Shown here: positions 19,049-27,661 of the stretch, one piece after another
Layout of the letters: the number at the start of each line of letters is the position of its first letter
Position numbering within the stretch: position 1 is the stretch's first letter
Source of the DNA: Pseudomonas sp. GV085
GTDB lineage: Bacteria > Pseudomonadota > Gammaproteobacteria > Pseudomonadales > Pseudomonadaceae
Assembly: GCF_003050925.1 (NCBI RefSeq)
Contig: NZ_QAOV01000008.1
Span: forward strand, 62,001-126,000
Reading direction: 5' to 3'
Length of the DNA: 64,000 bases
Made by a program: the position numbers and the translations under genes
The notes under the pieces: generated by a model
Databases searched by the model: none
Told to the model about the DNA's origin: nothing
The model's input: the letters and a program-made list of their open reading frames with translations, nothing else

Positions 19049-19978
19049 ATGAAAGACGCCCCGCTGTTTGCCGCCATCGACCTGGGTTCCAATGCGTTTC
19101 GCCTGATGATTGGCCAGTCGGTGAGACGGAACCAGCAGATGGTCATCCAGGAAGTGAAGACCCTGCGTGAGCCGGTGCGTCTGGCCGAAGGCCTGCAGGG
19201 CGGGGCGCTCGATGAGTTGGCGCTGGACCGTGGCTGGCAGGCGATGGCGCGATTCGGCAAGAAGTTGCGTGGTTTCGAGGCCGGGCGCGTGCGGGCGGTG
19301 GCCACCAGCGCCGTGCGCGAAGCGGACAACGCGCCGCTGTTCCTGGCCAGTGCCGAACGCCACTTGGGCTTTCGCATCGACGTCATTTCCGGTCACGAAG
19401 AGGCGCAACTGGTTTACGCCGGCGTGGCCCACACCTTGCCGGCGCAAACCACGCGGCTGGTGGTGGATATCGGCGGTGGCTCCACGGAAATGATCATCGG
19501 TCGTGGCGACCAATTGCTGGTCACCGAGAGTATTGCCATCGGCAGCGGCACCTTCGGTGCGCATTACTTCCACGGCGGGCGGATCATGGCCGAAGCGCTA
19601 TTGGAAGCCGAACGCGCGGCTACCGTGCAATTCGAACGCATTGCCCGCCGTTATCGCGCCATGGGCTGGCAGCAGGCGGTCGGCTCCTCCGGGACGGCGC
19701 GGATGCTGGCCAAGGTGCTCAAGGCCAATGACCTCAATGATGACGGCCAAAGCGGCATCACCTACGGCGGCCTGTTGCGCCTGTCGCTGCGCCTGCTGGA
19801 AGTCAAACATGTAAAACACCTCAAGCTGGCCGGTTTGCCCACCCATCGCCTGAGCATTTTGCCCGGCGGCCTGGTGGTGATGCTGGCGGCGTTCAAGGTG
19901 TTCGGGATCACGCACATGATTGCGTCTGAACCGGGTTTGCGGTTCGGCGTGCTGCATGGATTGATGAGCAAACACTAA
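19049..19978 (+). CDS. ppx: exopolyphosphatase / GppA-family phosphatase
   Basis: A 309-residue Ppx/GppA phosphatase (ASKHA fold). Motifs are AAIDLGSNAFRLMIG (phosphate 1), AVATSAVREADN, ISGHEEAQLVYAGV with the catalytic Glu, and LVVDIGGGSTEMIIG (phosphate 2). It lacks the extra C-terminal domains of the 500-residue E. coli Ppx, like many short homologs. AAGGA precedes the ATG at 19049. The phosphatase-like gene starts 23 bp downstream, suggesting an operon. The Pho box suggests induction by phosphate starvation, when stored polyphosphate would be mobilised. Confidence 0.9.
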   Translation: MKDAPLFAAIDLGSNAFRLMIGQSVRRNQQMVIQEVKTLREPVRLAEGLQGGALDELALDRGWQAMARFGKKLRGFEAGRVRAVATSAVREADNAPLFLASAERHLGFRIDVISGHEEAQLVYAGVAHTLPAQTTRLVVDIGGGSTEMIIGRGDQLLVTESIAIGSGTFGAHYFHGGRIMAEALLEAERAATVQFERIARRYRAMGWQQAVGSSGTARMLAKVLKANDLNDDGQSGITYGGLLRLSLRLLEVKHVKHLKLAGLPTHRLSILPGGLVVMLAAFKVFGITHMIASEPGLRFGVLHGLMSKH

Positions 19979-20001
19979 AGTCCGCCAGCCGAGGTAAACC
20001 C

Positions 20002-20445
20002 ATGACCGACCCCCGTCGCGTGCTGTTTGTCTGCGCCCGAAACGATGTCCGTTCACCTATGGCCGAAGCCCTGTTGCGTCACATTGATCCTGCCGACTTC
20101 CAGGCCTTCAGCGCCGGGCTCGAGGCCAGCGAGATCGATCCACGCACGTTCGAATCCCTCGATCACATCGGAGTCGATGCCAGCGGCTTGCGCAGCAAGT
20201 CCCTCGAAGACTTCGAAGGCCAGGCATTCGACTACGTCATCACCCTGTGCGACAAGTCATCCGAAGAGGCCTCACGCATGCCGTTTACCGGTGAAGTGAT
20301 GGTCTGGAGCTTCGAAGACCCGACCACCAGCGAAAGACACGACCCGTTCCGCCATACCCTCCAGGAAATCGGCGACCGCATCAAAATGTTCGTCACCGTG
20401 AAAACCCGCCCCGTGCCCCAGGCGCCGTCAGTCAGCGATTCCTGA
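20002..20445 (+). CDS. LMW protein-tyrosine-phosphatase / arsenate-reductase-like protein
   Basis: A 147-residue protein with the CX5R phosphate-binding loop at the N-terminus (FVCARNDVRSPMAEALL), the fold shared by low-molecular-weight phosphatases and thioredoxin-coupled ArsC. DYVITLCDKSSEEA aligns with the ArsC region that holds further redox cysteines. The lack of a nearby arsR or arsB and cotranscription with ppx favour a phosphatase-related role over arsenic resistance, but both remain possible. Confidence 0.75.
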   Translation: MTDPRRVLFVCARNDVRSPMAEALLRHIDPADFQAFSAGLEASEIDPRTFESLDHIGVDASGLRSKSLEDFEGQAFDYVITLCDKSSEEASRMPFTGEVMVWSFEDPTTSERHDPFRHTLQEIGDRIKMFVTVKTRPVPQAPSVSDS

Positions 20446-20507
20446 AAACTTTGGAGCACCGTCTACCCTCATCGGTCACAACCATCATGATGAGGGTCGA
20501 AACGGTG

Positions 20508-20909
20508 ATGAAAACGGAAAAGGTTGAAACAAACGAAGCCTCGGCGCTGATCGACGAACGAATCCGGGAACTGGCCGACTGGCGCGGCGAAACCCTGGCC
20601 CACGTCCGCAAGATCATCCGCCAGGCCGACCCGCAGGTGATTGAAGAGTGGAAGTGGCGCGGCGTGCCGGTGTGGTCCCATGCCGGCATCATTTGCACCG
20701 GCGAGACCTACAAGCAGGTGGTGAAGATGACCTTCGCCAAGGGCGCTTCGCTTGATGATCCGTCGAAACTGTTCAATGCAAGCCTTGAAGGCAATACCCG
20801 GCGTGCCATCGATATTCGCGAGGGCGAGCAGGTCGATGAAGCGGCGCTGAAGGCATTGATTCAGGCGGCCATGGCGCTCAATACCTCGCGCAACAAGTCA
20901 AAAAAATAA
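20508..20909 (+). CDS. DUF1801-domain protein
   Basis: A 133-residue cytosolic protein with the YdhG/DUF1801 layout: HVRKIIRQADPQVIEEWKWR, then VPVWSHAGIICTGETYKQVVKMTFAKGASLDDP. Function is unknown in the family. The start is uncertain: ATG codons at 20487, 20490 and 20508 are in frame; 20508 is preferred because AGGG lies upstream and the family starts near there. Confidence 0.75.
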   Translation: MKTEKVETNEASALIDERIRELADWRGETLAHVRKIIRQADPQVIEEWKWRGVPVWSHAGIICTGETYKQVVKMTFAKGASLDDPSKLFNASLEGNTRRAIDIREGEQVDEAALKALIQAAMALNTSRNKSKK

Positions 20910-20925
20910 GCCACTACACAGAACC

Positions 20926-21016
20926 TGTGGGAGCGGGCTTGCCCGCGAAGAGGCCATCACATCCAACAGAGAAGGTGATTGATACATCGCTATCGCGAGC
21001 ACGCTCGCTCCCACAG
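20926..21016. repeat. REP pair, type A
   Basis: Left arm TGTGGGAGCGGGCTTGCCCG and right arm CGAGCACGCTCGCTCCCACA no longer match perfectly. Confidence 0.85.
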
Positions 21017-21100
21017 GGATTGCGTCCATTTGACCACTTGGGATATCCCCGACCACCGTGTTCCAATAGCCATCCAGCAACACCCAACTGGAAACGGAAC

Positions 21101-21490
21101 ATGAAGAAAATCGCCGCCCTGACCCTCGCCCTGGCGCTCACCGCTGGCCTGCTCAGCACTTCCACCCTTGCTGCGGGCGATGTCCAGGCCGGGGAGAAAG
21201 TGTTCAAGCGCCTCTGCAGCGGCTGCCACCAGATCGGCGAATCGGCTCGCGCCTTCTTCGGCCCGCAGCTCAATGGCGTGATCGGTCGTCACTCCGCCGT
21301 CACCACGGACTACGTGTATTCCGACGCGATGAAGTCCGCCAACCTGGTCTGGGACCGCGAAACCCTGATCGCCTACCTCGAAGCGCCGAAGAAAGTCGTG
21401 CCCGGCACCCGCATGATTTTCTGGGGCCTCAGCGACCCGGAAAAAATCGAAGACCTGCTGGCCTACCTGCAAACCTTCCCGGCGCAATGA
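21101..21490 (+). CDS. exported c-type cytochrome, class I
   Basis: A 129-residue periplasmic cytochrome c. The signal peptide is MKKIAALTLALALTAGLLSTSTLAA and the single heme site is CSGCH (39-43); the axial Met is in PGTRMIFWGL. The domain resembles small soluble cytochromes of the cytochrome c2/c550 type that carry electrons between respiratory complexes. It stands alone between REP elements. Confidence 0.9.
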   Translation: MKKIAALTLALALTAGLLSTSTLAAGDVQAGEKVFKRLCSGCHQIGESARAFFGPQLNGVIGRHSAVTTDYVYSDAMKSANLVWDRETLIAYLEAPKKVVPGTRMIFWGLSDPEKIEDLLAYLQTFPAQ

Positions 21491-21629
21491 TCGACCGGCT
21501 GTCTGAACTCTACCCGTAGTGCAAGGGGGGCAGTTCGACATCGACGCAATCTCCGCGGGCGGAGGCGGTATTCACTGCGTGACCAGTCATCAGCCGATGG
21601 TGTGAAGTTTCCAGGTTGTACACAAAATC

Positions 21630-21719
21630 TGTAGGAGCGAGCCTGCTCGCGATGGCGATGGGTCAGTGAACAACATATTGACTGACACTCCGCCATCGCG
21701 AGCAGGCTCGCTCCTACAG
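21630..21719. repeat. REP pair, type A
   Basis: Arms TGTAGGAGCGAGCCTGCTCG and its complement between convergent genes; takes up a third of the 250 bp gap, the remainder of which holds nothing I can name. Confidence 0.9.
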
Positions 21720-21740
21720 GGATTTTGGTGAATCAGGAAG

Positions 21741-22169
21741 TCAGGCCTTGCTGTCCTTCAGATAAGCACCGAGGCGCCGCCCCATTTCCTCACCCAACGC
21801 CTGCAAGCCACTGAGCGGCCGCACCATCACTTCAAACTCGACAATCTTGCCCTGTTCGTTGAAGCGGATCATGTCGATGCCCTTGAGCTCTTTCCCGCCG
21901 ACCCTGGCGCTGAATTCGAGAATCACGTTCAAGCCATCCGCCGTCGTCAGCTCGCGGTGGTAGGCAAAATCCTCGAACACGCTCATGACCGTGTTGAGGA
22001 TCATCGACACCACTGGCGCCCCGGGATAGGGCGTGTGTGCCATTGGCGAACGGAACACCGCCTGCGGATCGAGCAATTCAGGCAAGCCGCTCAAGTCGCG
22101 GTTGCCGATCATCGCGTGCCACTGTTTCAGGGACGCTGCGACATTGGGGTTCAGGTTCAGCTCAGACAT
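21741..22169 (-). CDS. SnoaL-like / NTF2-fold protein
   Basis: A 142-residue protein of the NTF2-like fold: WHAMIGNRDLSGLPELLDP, VFRSPMAHTPYPG, and the pattern GVNVILEF-like strands ending in FEVMVRPLSGLQALGEEMG. The ATG at 22169 is used because AGGAG lies six bases before it. Such proteins can be isomerases, dehydratases or non-catalytic binders; no substrate can be named. It is followed by no obvious partner gene. Confidence 0.75.
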   Translation of the reverse strand: MSELNLNPNVAASLKQWHAMIGNRDLSGLPELLDPQAVFRSPMAHTPYPGAPVVSMILNTVMSVFEDFAYHRELTTADGLNVILEFSARVGGKELKGIDMIRFNEQGKIVEFEVMVRPLSGLQALGEEMGRRLGAYLKDSKA

Positions 22170-22245
22170 CTTCAACTCCTGTTTTTATTGTTGTGGTGCG
22201 AAAGCGTTGGTCGATCACCCAGGCGGCATCGTCGGCCCATTGACG

Positions 22246-22818
22246 TTATCGCCCAGCAATACACAGCTCCCCAGTCGCACGAATCATCGCCTGGCCATGC
22301 AGGTAATCCTTGATCAGCGCGGAGCGTTCGGTGGCCAGCCATTGCGGGCAGTTCGGGTCTTTGCGGTAGGGCAGGAACGCGGCGTACTGTTGGAGCAGCA
22401 GGTTTTGCAATTTGTCGAGCTTGGGCCGGATGTCGTTAATGAGGTCCGGCCGTGGCGTGTCCGGTGCCTTGTGCGCCGCTTGCCATTGTGCGAGCCGGCC
22501 GTATTGCACCAGTTTGCTGGCTTCGATCTGGGCGGCGATGAGGTCGGCGACATCGTCGGGGTCGAGCTTGCGCTGGGTGGCCTGCTGGCGGGCGTTGGCG
22601 ATGACTTGCGCTTCCCGGGCGTTGTCCTGGACCGGTTTGCCGCTGTCCCACTTGGTCAGCGCCACCAGCTCGCTGATGTACAACCGCTCATTCATCGTTG
22701 CCAGCAAAGGTTGCAAGGCATCGGGCGCCGGGGGCGGCGTGCTGGCCAGGGCACCGCCAGCGAACAAGCCGAACAGGGCACAGGTCAGCCAGTGCGGCAG
22801 GCGAGGGGAACGGGGCAT
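22246..22818 (-). CDS. periplasmic chorismate mutase, AroQ gamma class
   Basis: A 190-residue exported all-helical protein. After a signal peptide ending near AGGALAS the sequence LQPLLATMNERLYISELVALTKWDSGKPVQD shows the AroQ pattern with the conserved Arg and Lys (MNERL, KWDSGKPV) and later EASKLVQYGRLAQW. Gamma-class secreted mutases convert chorismate to prephenate in the periplasm; two cysteines (DPNCPQ and ELCIAG) could form a disulfide. The ATG at 22818 has GGAG eight bases upstream. Confidence 0.85.
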   Translation of the reverse strand: MPRSPRLPHWLTCALFGLFAGGALASTPPPAPDALQPLLATMNERLYISELVALTKWDSGKPVQDNAREAQVIANARQQATQRKLDPDDVADLIAAQIEASKLVQYGRLAQWQAAHKAPDTPRPDLINDIRPKLDKLQNLLLQQYAAFLPYRKDPNCPQWLATERSALIKDYLHGQAMIRATGELCIAGR

Positions 22819-22899
22819 GGGTGGAATCTCCTTGGGCGCAAAAATCACTCCGGCTTGTGTATCACAAGTGCAGCCAGGGAACGATAGGGTGCGAAGGAT

Positions 22900-23184
22900 T
22901 CAGCCCAGCAGTCGTTCAATCTGCGCCAGTTCCCAGGTGCTGAGCAAACTCACCGGGTCGGTACCGAAGCGCTGTCCGCTGTCGAACGCATACTCGCGGC
23001 CATCGGGGCTTTGGCCGTGCAGGCAGTGGCGCAAGTGGCCGGCGTCGACGTCGAGCGTCAGGCGCCAGCCGTCGATGTCGACCCGTACTGACTCGCAAGC
23101 GTCGTCGACTCGCTTGAAGGTGCAAATGCCTTGGGCGGCGTCGCGCAACGGCTGGTAAACCTCGCGGGCGGTGAGGGTGGGCAT
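22900..23184 (-). CDS. small conserved protein of unknown function
   Basis: A 94-residue protein with GAGG five bases before the ATG. Blocks such as LTAREVYQPLRDAAQGICTFKRVDD and VDAGHLRHCLHGQSPDGREYAF suggest an alpha/beta fold. I recognise it only as a type of small protein common in Pseudomonas. It follows the chorismate mutase region on the same strand. Confidence 0.65.
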   Translation of the reverse strand: MPTLTAREVYQPLRDAAQGICTFKRVDDACESVRVDIDGWRLTLDVDAGHLRHCLHGQSPDGREYAFDSGQRFGTDPVSLLSTWELAQIERLLG

Positions 23185-23265
23185 AGTGGCCTCGGGTGTG
23201 AAATCAGGGAGGCACAGGATAGATCATCGGCGTGCATAAAAGCCTGGCTGATAAGGCCCGGACTC

Positions 23266-23366
23266 TGTAGGAGCGAGCTTGCTCGCGATGGACTTAAGAG
23301 CGCCGCGTTTAGCCAGTAAACACGCGTTATCGTTAACGACCATCGCGAGCCAGCTCGCTCCTACAG
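23266..23366. repeat. REP pair, type A
   Basis: Left arm TGTAGGAGCGAGCTTGCTCG, right arm CGAGCCAGCTCGCTCCTACA with one mismatch. It follows the permease gene stop at 23384 and may stabilise or terminate that message. Confidence 0.9.
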
Positions 23367-23383
23367 GGTACTCATTGCTCGCT

Positions 23384-24937
23384 CTATTTGCGGTTCAACG
23401 CCGCCTCCGCCGCAGCAATTTCAGCCTGGCGCTTGACGATCATGTCGCCCACCGGCGGCCCCTGGAACCGCCGGGCTTCAAAACCGAACCAGACGATGGC
23501 GGTCAGCACCAGGAAGCTGATGGTGATGTACAACGCCCAATCGTTCGGTGGCTGAATGCCGATGACGAAAATGATGATCATCGACAGGATCGAGAGAATG
23601 GCGAACACCGAGTACCAGAAACGGCCCATGTTCCATGGCCCCATGGTCGGCCACTTCGAAGTCCCAAAGGTAAACAGGCCGAGCACGATGGGAATGGCGA
23701 AGGAAAAAAACAGGAAGATCACCGTGCAGGACACCACGATCGTATAGACCGGTGTTGCCCCGACCGAGATCACCGACGAGCCCCAGTCGAACAACACCGC
23801 GAGGGTGGCACCGGTCCAGATCGCCGCGACCGGGCTGCGATGGGTCGATGAGACCGAGGCCAGGGCTTTGGAGCAGGGCAGGCCGCCGTCCCGGGAGAAG
23901 GCGAAGATCATGCGCGAAACCGAGGTGACCGTGGCCAGCCCGCAGAGCACCTGCGAGATGAAAATCGCCACGTAAAGCGCGAGCTTCAATGTCGGGTTGA
24001 CCTGGGTGTTCATCGCCCAGAAAAACACGTTCCAGCCTTGCCTGGCCGCCTCGTCCATGTTCGGCAGCATCAGCACGAACGCGCTGAGCATCAGCCAGCC
24101 GAACAGCAACGACCAGACCACCGACATGACCATGCCGCGCGGCACCGACATGGCTGCATTGCGGGTTTCCTCGGAGGTATGCGCAGAGGCGTCGTAGCCG
24201 GTGATGGTGTAGATCGGCAACAGCAGGCCGAGCATGAAAATCCAGCCGTTGGAGACCTGCGGCCAGACGCTGCCGCCCACCTCGCCGGAATAGTTGTTGA
24301 AGGTCCACAACCGCGCGAATTCGTAGCTGGGCGCCGACATCAGGCAGACGATGGTCAGGGCCAGCGCCGTGGCGAAGATCAGGTAACCGGAGAAGTCGGT
24401 GAGCTTGGCCGTCAGGCCGATCCCCAGGTGGTTACACAAGGCCTGCAGGCCGGTGAGGATCGCCAGGAAAATCACCCGGACCGTGGTCGTGTCCTCCATG
24501 CCCAGAGCCGGTCCGAAGGCGCCGAAAAAGAAGTAATAGGTGCCGACGTTGATTGCGCCCAGCACCGTGACCAGCCCCAGCAGGTTGAACCACGCGGTCA
24601 GCCAGCCTGTGAAGCGGTTACCGAGAATCGAGCCCCAGTGGTACAGGCCGCCAGCGGTGGGGTAGGCCGAGGAAATCTGCGCCATGGCCATGGCGAACAC
24701 CCCGGAGATCAGGCAGCCGATCGGCCAGCCGATGCCGATGGAGATACCCCCCGCGCCCGAGGTGCACTGGGCCAGCGAGTTGATGCCACCCGAGAGGATG
24801 CAGATGATCGAAAAGGAAATCGCAAAGTTGGAGAAAACTCCCATTCGTCGTGAGAGTTGCTGGGCATAGCCCATGCTGTGCAGCACCTTGACGTCATTGT
24901 CTTGCGCTTCGGTGCCCGGCTGGCTTGCTGGGTTCAT
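23384..24937 (-). CDS. APC-family amino acid/amine permease (GABA permease-like)
   Basis: A 517-residue inner-membrane transporter with about twelve membrane segments. The N-terminal block MGVFSNFAISFSIICILSGG and the following GPGGxxxG-type loop (SGAGGISIGIGWPIG) are typical of the amino acid/choline and GABA permease branch. AAGGGG precedes the ATG. It is last in the order of a same-strand gamma-glutamylation cluster, separated from the Fe-ADH by a REP, and probably imports the amine that the enzymes degrade. Confidence 0.9.
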   Translation of the reverse strand: MNPASQPGTEAQDNDVKVLHSMGYAQQLSRRMGVFSNFAISFSIICILSGGINSLAQCTSGAGGISIGIGWPIGCLISGVFAMAMAQISSAYPTAGGLYHWGSILGNRFTGWLTAWFNLLGLVTVLGAINVGTYYFFFGAFGPALGMEDTTTVRVIFLAILTGLQALCNHLGIGLTAKLTDFSGYLIFATALALTIVCLMSAPSYEFARLWTFNNYSGEVGGSVWPQVSNGWIFMLGLLLPIYTITGYDASAHTSEETRNAAMSVPRGMVMSVVWSLLFGWLMLSAFVLMLPNMDEAARQGWNVFFWAMNTQVNPTLKLALYVAIFISQVLCGLATVTSVSRMIFAFSRDGGLPCSKALASVSSTHRSPVAAIWTGATLAVLFDWGSSVISVGATPVYTIVVSCTVIFLFFSFAIPIVLGLFTFGTSKWPTMGPWNMGRFWYSVFAILSILSMIIIFVIGIQPPNDWALYITISFLVLTAIVWFGFEARRFQGPPVGDMIVKRQAEIAAAEAALNRK

Positions 24938-25002
24938 GATGTGTGCCCCTTCAGGTTTTGGACAGGCCGAACTGAGCCGCCGTAGGCTCGACCTTGGTTT
25001 TC

Positions 25003-25104
25003 TGTAGGAGCGAGCCTGCTCGCGATGGACTTGAGGATGACGCGGGGTGTCAGGCTCCCCCGCGTCATCGTTGACGTTCATCGCGAGCAGGCTCGCTCCT
25101 ACAG
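25003..25104. repeat. REP pair, type A, reaching into the Fe-ADH stop codon
   Basis: The right arm (ending TCGCTCCTACA on the plus strand) supplies the TAG stop of the alcohol dehydrogenase gene, so the REP and the coding region overlap by a few bases. Confidence 0.9.
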
Positions 25105-26259
25105 ACGGCCGTGAAATGCCGCGTCGAAAATCCTTGCCACACCGTCCCGGGTCAATGGCAGCGGGTTGCCGCCGGCGCAGGGGTCGACAATCGCCATGTC
25201 CGCGATCAGGTCGGCCTGCCGGTCATCCACGCCCAGTTCCACCAGGGTATGGGGTACGCCGATGTCCTTGCGCAGCTTGAGCACGAAGGCCATGAAACTG
25301 TCGAAGCCGGGGGAGGGCAGGCGCAGGTACGCCGCCAGGCGGGTGATGCGCTCCTCGATGGCCGTACGATTGAACTGCAGGACATAGGGCATGAAGGTGG
25401 CATTGGTCATGCCGTGATGGGTGTCGTATAGCGCGCCCACCGGATGCGAGAGCGCATGCATCCCGCCCAGGCCTTTCTGGAAGGCCGTGGCGCCCATCGC
25501 CGCCGCCGCGAGCATTTGCGCGCGCGCCTCGAGGTCCGACGGCGTGTGTACCGCCTTCACCAGCGAATTGGCCACCAGGCGCATGCCTTCCACGGCAATG
25601 CCGTCGGCCAGGGGGTGAAAGCCGGGGGCGCAGTAGGCTTCCAGGCAATGGGATAACGCATCCATGCCAGTGCCGGCGGTGACCTTGGCGGGCATGCCGA
25701 CCGTGAGGGCCGGATCGCTGATCACCACGCGCGGCATCATTTTCGGGTGGAAGATGATGCGTTTGGTGTGGGTGCTCTCGTCGATGATCACCGCCGCACG
25801 ACCGACTTCGGAACCGGTTCCCGCCGTAGTCGGCACGGCAATGATCGGGGCGATGCGGCTGTCGTCGGCGCGGGTCCAGTAGTCGCCGATGTCCTCGAAA
25901 TCCCAGACCGGGCGGGTCTGGCCGCTCATGAAGGCAATCAGCTTGCCCATGTCCAGGCCACTGCCGCCGCCGAACGCGATCACGCCGTCGTGCTGGCCGG
26001 CACGCCAGGCGTCGAGCCCACCGGCCAGGTTGGCTTCCACCGGGTTGGGTTTGAGATCACAGAACAGCGCCACGCCAAGACCGGCGGCGCGCAACGCATC
26101 CAGTGCCGCCGCGGTGATCGGCGCACGCGCCAGGCCGCTGTCGGTCACCAGCAAGGGGCGCTGGATGCCCTGGCTGCGACAGACGTCGGCCAGCTCGGCG
26201 ATGCGCCCGACACCGAACCGAACGCTCGTGGGGTAGTTCCAGTTTCCTGTCAGGTTCAT
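25099..26259 (-). CDS. iron-containing alcohol dehydrogenase
   Basis: A 386-residue group III alcohol dehydrogenase. The NAD-binding motif is FGGGSGLDMGK, the metal region is DALSHCLEAY followed by MHALSHPVGALYDTHHGMTNA, which supplies the histidine ligands. It starts 3 bp after the ALDH stop, and its ribosome-binding site GAGGTG overlaps the ALDH end, so coupling is likely. The last codons run directly into a REP. In the cluster it would oxidise a hydroxyl group of the gamma-glutamylated amine, as in alkanolamine degradation. Confidence 0.9.
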   Translation of the reverse strand: MNLTGNWNYPTSVRFGVGRIAELADVCRSQGIQRPLLVTDSGLARAPITAAALDALRAAGLGVALFCDLKPNPVEANLAGGLDAWRAGQHDGVIAFGGGSGLDMGKLIAFMSGQTRPVWDFEDIGDYWTRADDSRIAPIIAVPTTAGTGSEVGRAAVIIDESTHTKRIIFHPKMMPRVVISDPALTVGMPAKVTAGTGMDALSHCLEAYCAPGFHPLADGIAVEGMRLVANSLVKAVHTPSDLEARAQMLAAAAMGATAFQKGLGGMHALSHPVGALYDTHHGMTNATFMPYVLQFNRTAIEERITRLAAYLRLPSPGFDSFMAFVLKLRKDIGVPHTLVELGVDDRQADLIADMAIVDPCAGGNPLPLTRDGVARIFDAAFHGRL

Positions 26260-26262
26260 GGT

Positions 26263-27654
26263 CTACACCTCGTGACGCAGATGAAAGGATTTGGCCCGGG
26301 TCAGGTGCTCGTAGCCCAATGGCGACAGGGTGACGCCGCGCCCGCTGTTTTTCACGCCGGTCCAGGCCAGAGCCGGGTCCAGATAATCGCAGCGGTTCAT
26401 GAAAACCGTGCCGGTGGCGATCTCGTTGCCCAGGCGTTCGGCCGCCGCGAGGTCCCGGGTCCAGATGGAAGCGCTGAGCCCGAACTCGCTGTCGTTCATC
26501 AAGGCGATGGCTTCTTCATCGCTGGTCACCGGCATGATGCCGACCACCGGGCCAAAGCTTTCGTCGCGCATGACCGACATTTGATGGGTGACATCGACCA
26601 GGACCTGCGGCGCGAGGTAGGCGCTGCCCGGTACGTCGGCGGGAAATGCCTGCGGATCGATCAGCGCCGTCGCGCCCTGGGCCAGCGCTTCGGCGATCTG
26701 GCCACGAACGAAGAAGGCGGCGCCCGGTGTCACCAGCGGGCCGAGGGTGGTGGCTTCGTCCAGCGGGTTGCCCAGCACGTATTGGCGGGTCAATTCGGCG
26801 AAGCGCTCGACAAACACCGGGAAGATTTTCTGGTCGACATAAATGCGTTCCACGGCACAGCAACTCTGCCCGGAATTGAAGAAGCTGCCGTCCACCAGAT
26901 TTTCCACCGCCTGTTCAAGGTTGGCGTCTGCCCGGACATAGGCCGGGTCTTTTCCGCCGAGCTCCAGGCCCATGCCGAGAAATTGTCCGCTGGCGACGCT
27001 TTCCATGACTTTGCCAGCCTCCACGGAACCGGTGAAGTTCACTTGCTGCACGCGCCCGCAAGCAATGATCGCCCCGGTCGACACATGGTTGAGCAGCAGA
27101 TTCTGGAACAGCCCTTCGGGCAGTTTTGCGCGACGCATGGCCTCGGCGAAACGCTCGCCCACCAGCAGGGTTTGCGACGCGTGCTTGAGGATCACGCTGT
27201 TGCCGGCCATCAGCGCCGGGATGATCGTGTTCACCGCCGTCAGGTAGGGGTAGTTCCACGGGGCGACCACCAGCACCGTGCCCAGCGGCTCGCGTTTGAT
27301 GTAGCGTCGAAAACCCGCCTTGGGCGCAGGCTCTACAGCGGCCAGGGCCTGTGGAGCGATGGCGATCATGTGTCGGGCGCGTTCGGCAAAACCGCGCAGC
27401 TCGCCGGCGCCGTAACGCACCGGGCGGCCCATCTGCCAGGCCAGCTCCGGCACGATGTCCGCCTGCATCGACAGCATCGCGTCCACCGCGGCACTGCAAT
27501 AAGCCGCACGCTCGCTCAGTGAGCGGCGTTGCCATGACGCCTGTGCATTGGCAGCGGCCGTCAGTGCCTGCTCGACCTGCTGCGCATCGGCCACCTCGCG
27601 TTCGACATACACCCGGCCATCGACCGGGGAGATCAGTTGTACCTTCTCAGTCAT
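26263..27654 (-). CDS. aldehyde dehydrogenase of the gamma-glutamylation cluster
   Basis: A 463-residue ALDH with Asn134 in PWNYP, Glu231 in LELGGKDP and nucleophile Cys265 in FFNSGQSCC. It starts 7 bp after the glutamine-synthetase-like gene and ends 3 bp before the Fe-ADH, so it is the middle gene of an operon. The likely substrate is a gamma-glutamyl-aminoaldehyde produced by the alcohol dehydrogenase or an oxidase, by analogy with PuuC and the isopropylamine pathway. The ATG at 27654 (MTEKVQ) has only a weak GAGAA upstream. Confidence 0.9.
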   Translation of the reverse strand: MTEKVQLISPVDGRVYVEREVADAQQVEQALTAAANAQASWQRRSLSERAAYCSAAVDAMLSMQADIVPELAWQMGRPVRYGAGELRGFAERARHMIAIAPQALAAVEPAPKAGFRRYIKREPLGTVLVVAPWNYPYLTAVNTIIPALMAGNSVILKHASQTLLVGERFAEAMRRAKLPEGLFQNLLLNHVSTGAIIACGRVQQVNFTGSVEAGKVMESVASGQFLGMGLELGGKDPAYVRADANLEQAVENLVDGSFFNSGQSCCAVERIYVDQKIFPVFVERFAELTRQYVLGNPLDEATTLGPLVTPGAAFFVRGQIAEALAQGATALIDPQAFPADVPGSAYLAPQVLVDVTHQMSVMRDESFGPVVGIMPVTSDEEAIALMNDSEFGLSASIWTRDLAAAERLGNEIATGTVFMNRCDYLDPALAWTGVKNSGRGVTLSPLGYEHLTRAKSFHLRHEV

Positions 27655-27661
27655 GATGTTC

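Noticed and set aside
20002..20445. Arsenic resistance operon
   Set aside because: Only an ArsC/LMW-phosphatase-fold gene is present; no arsR, arsB or arsH is nearby, and it follows ppx.
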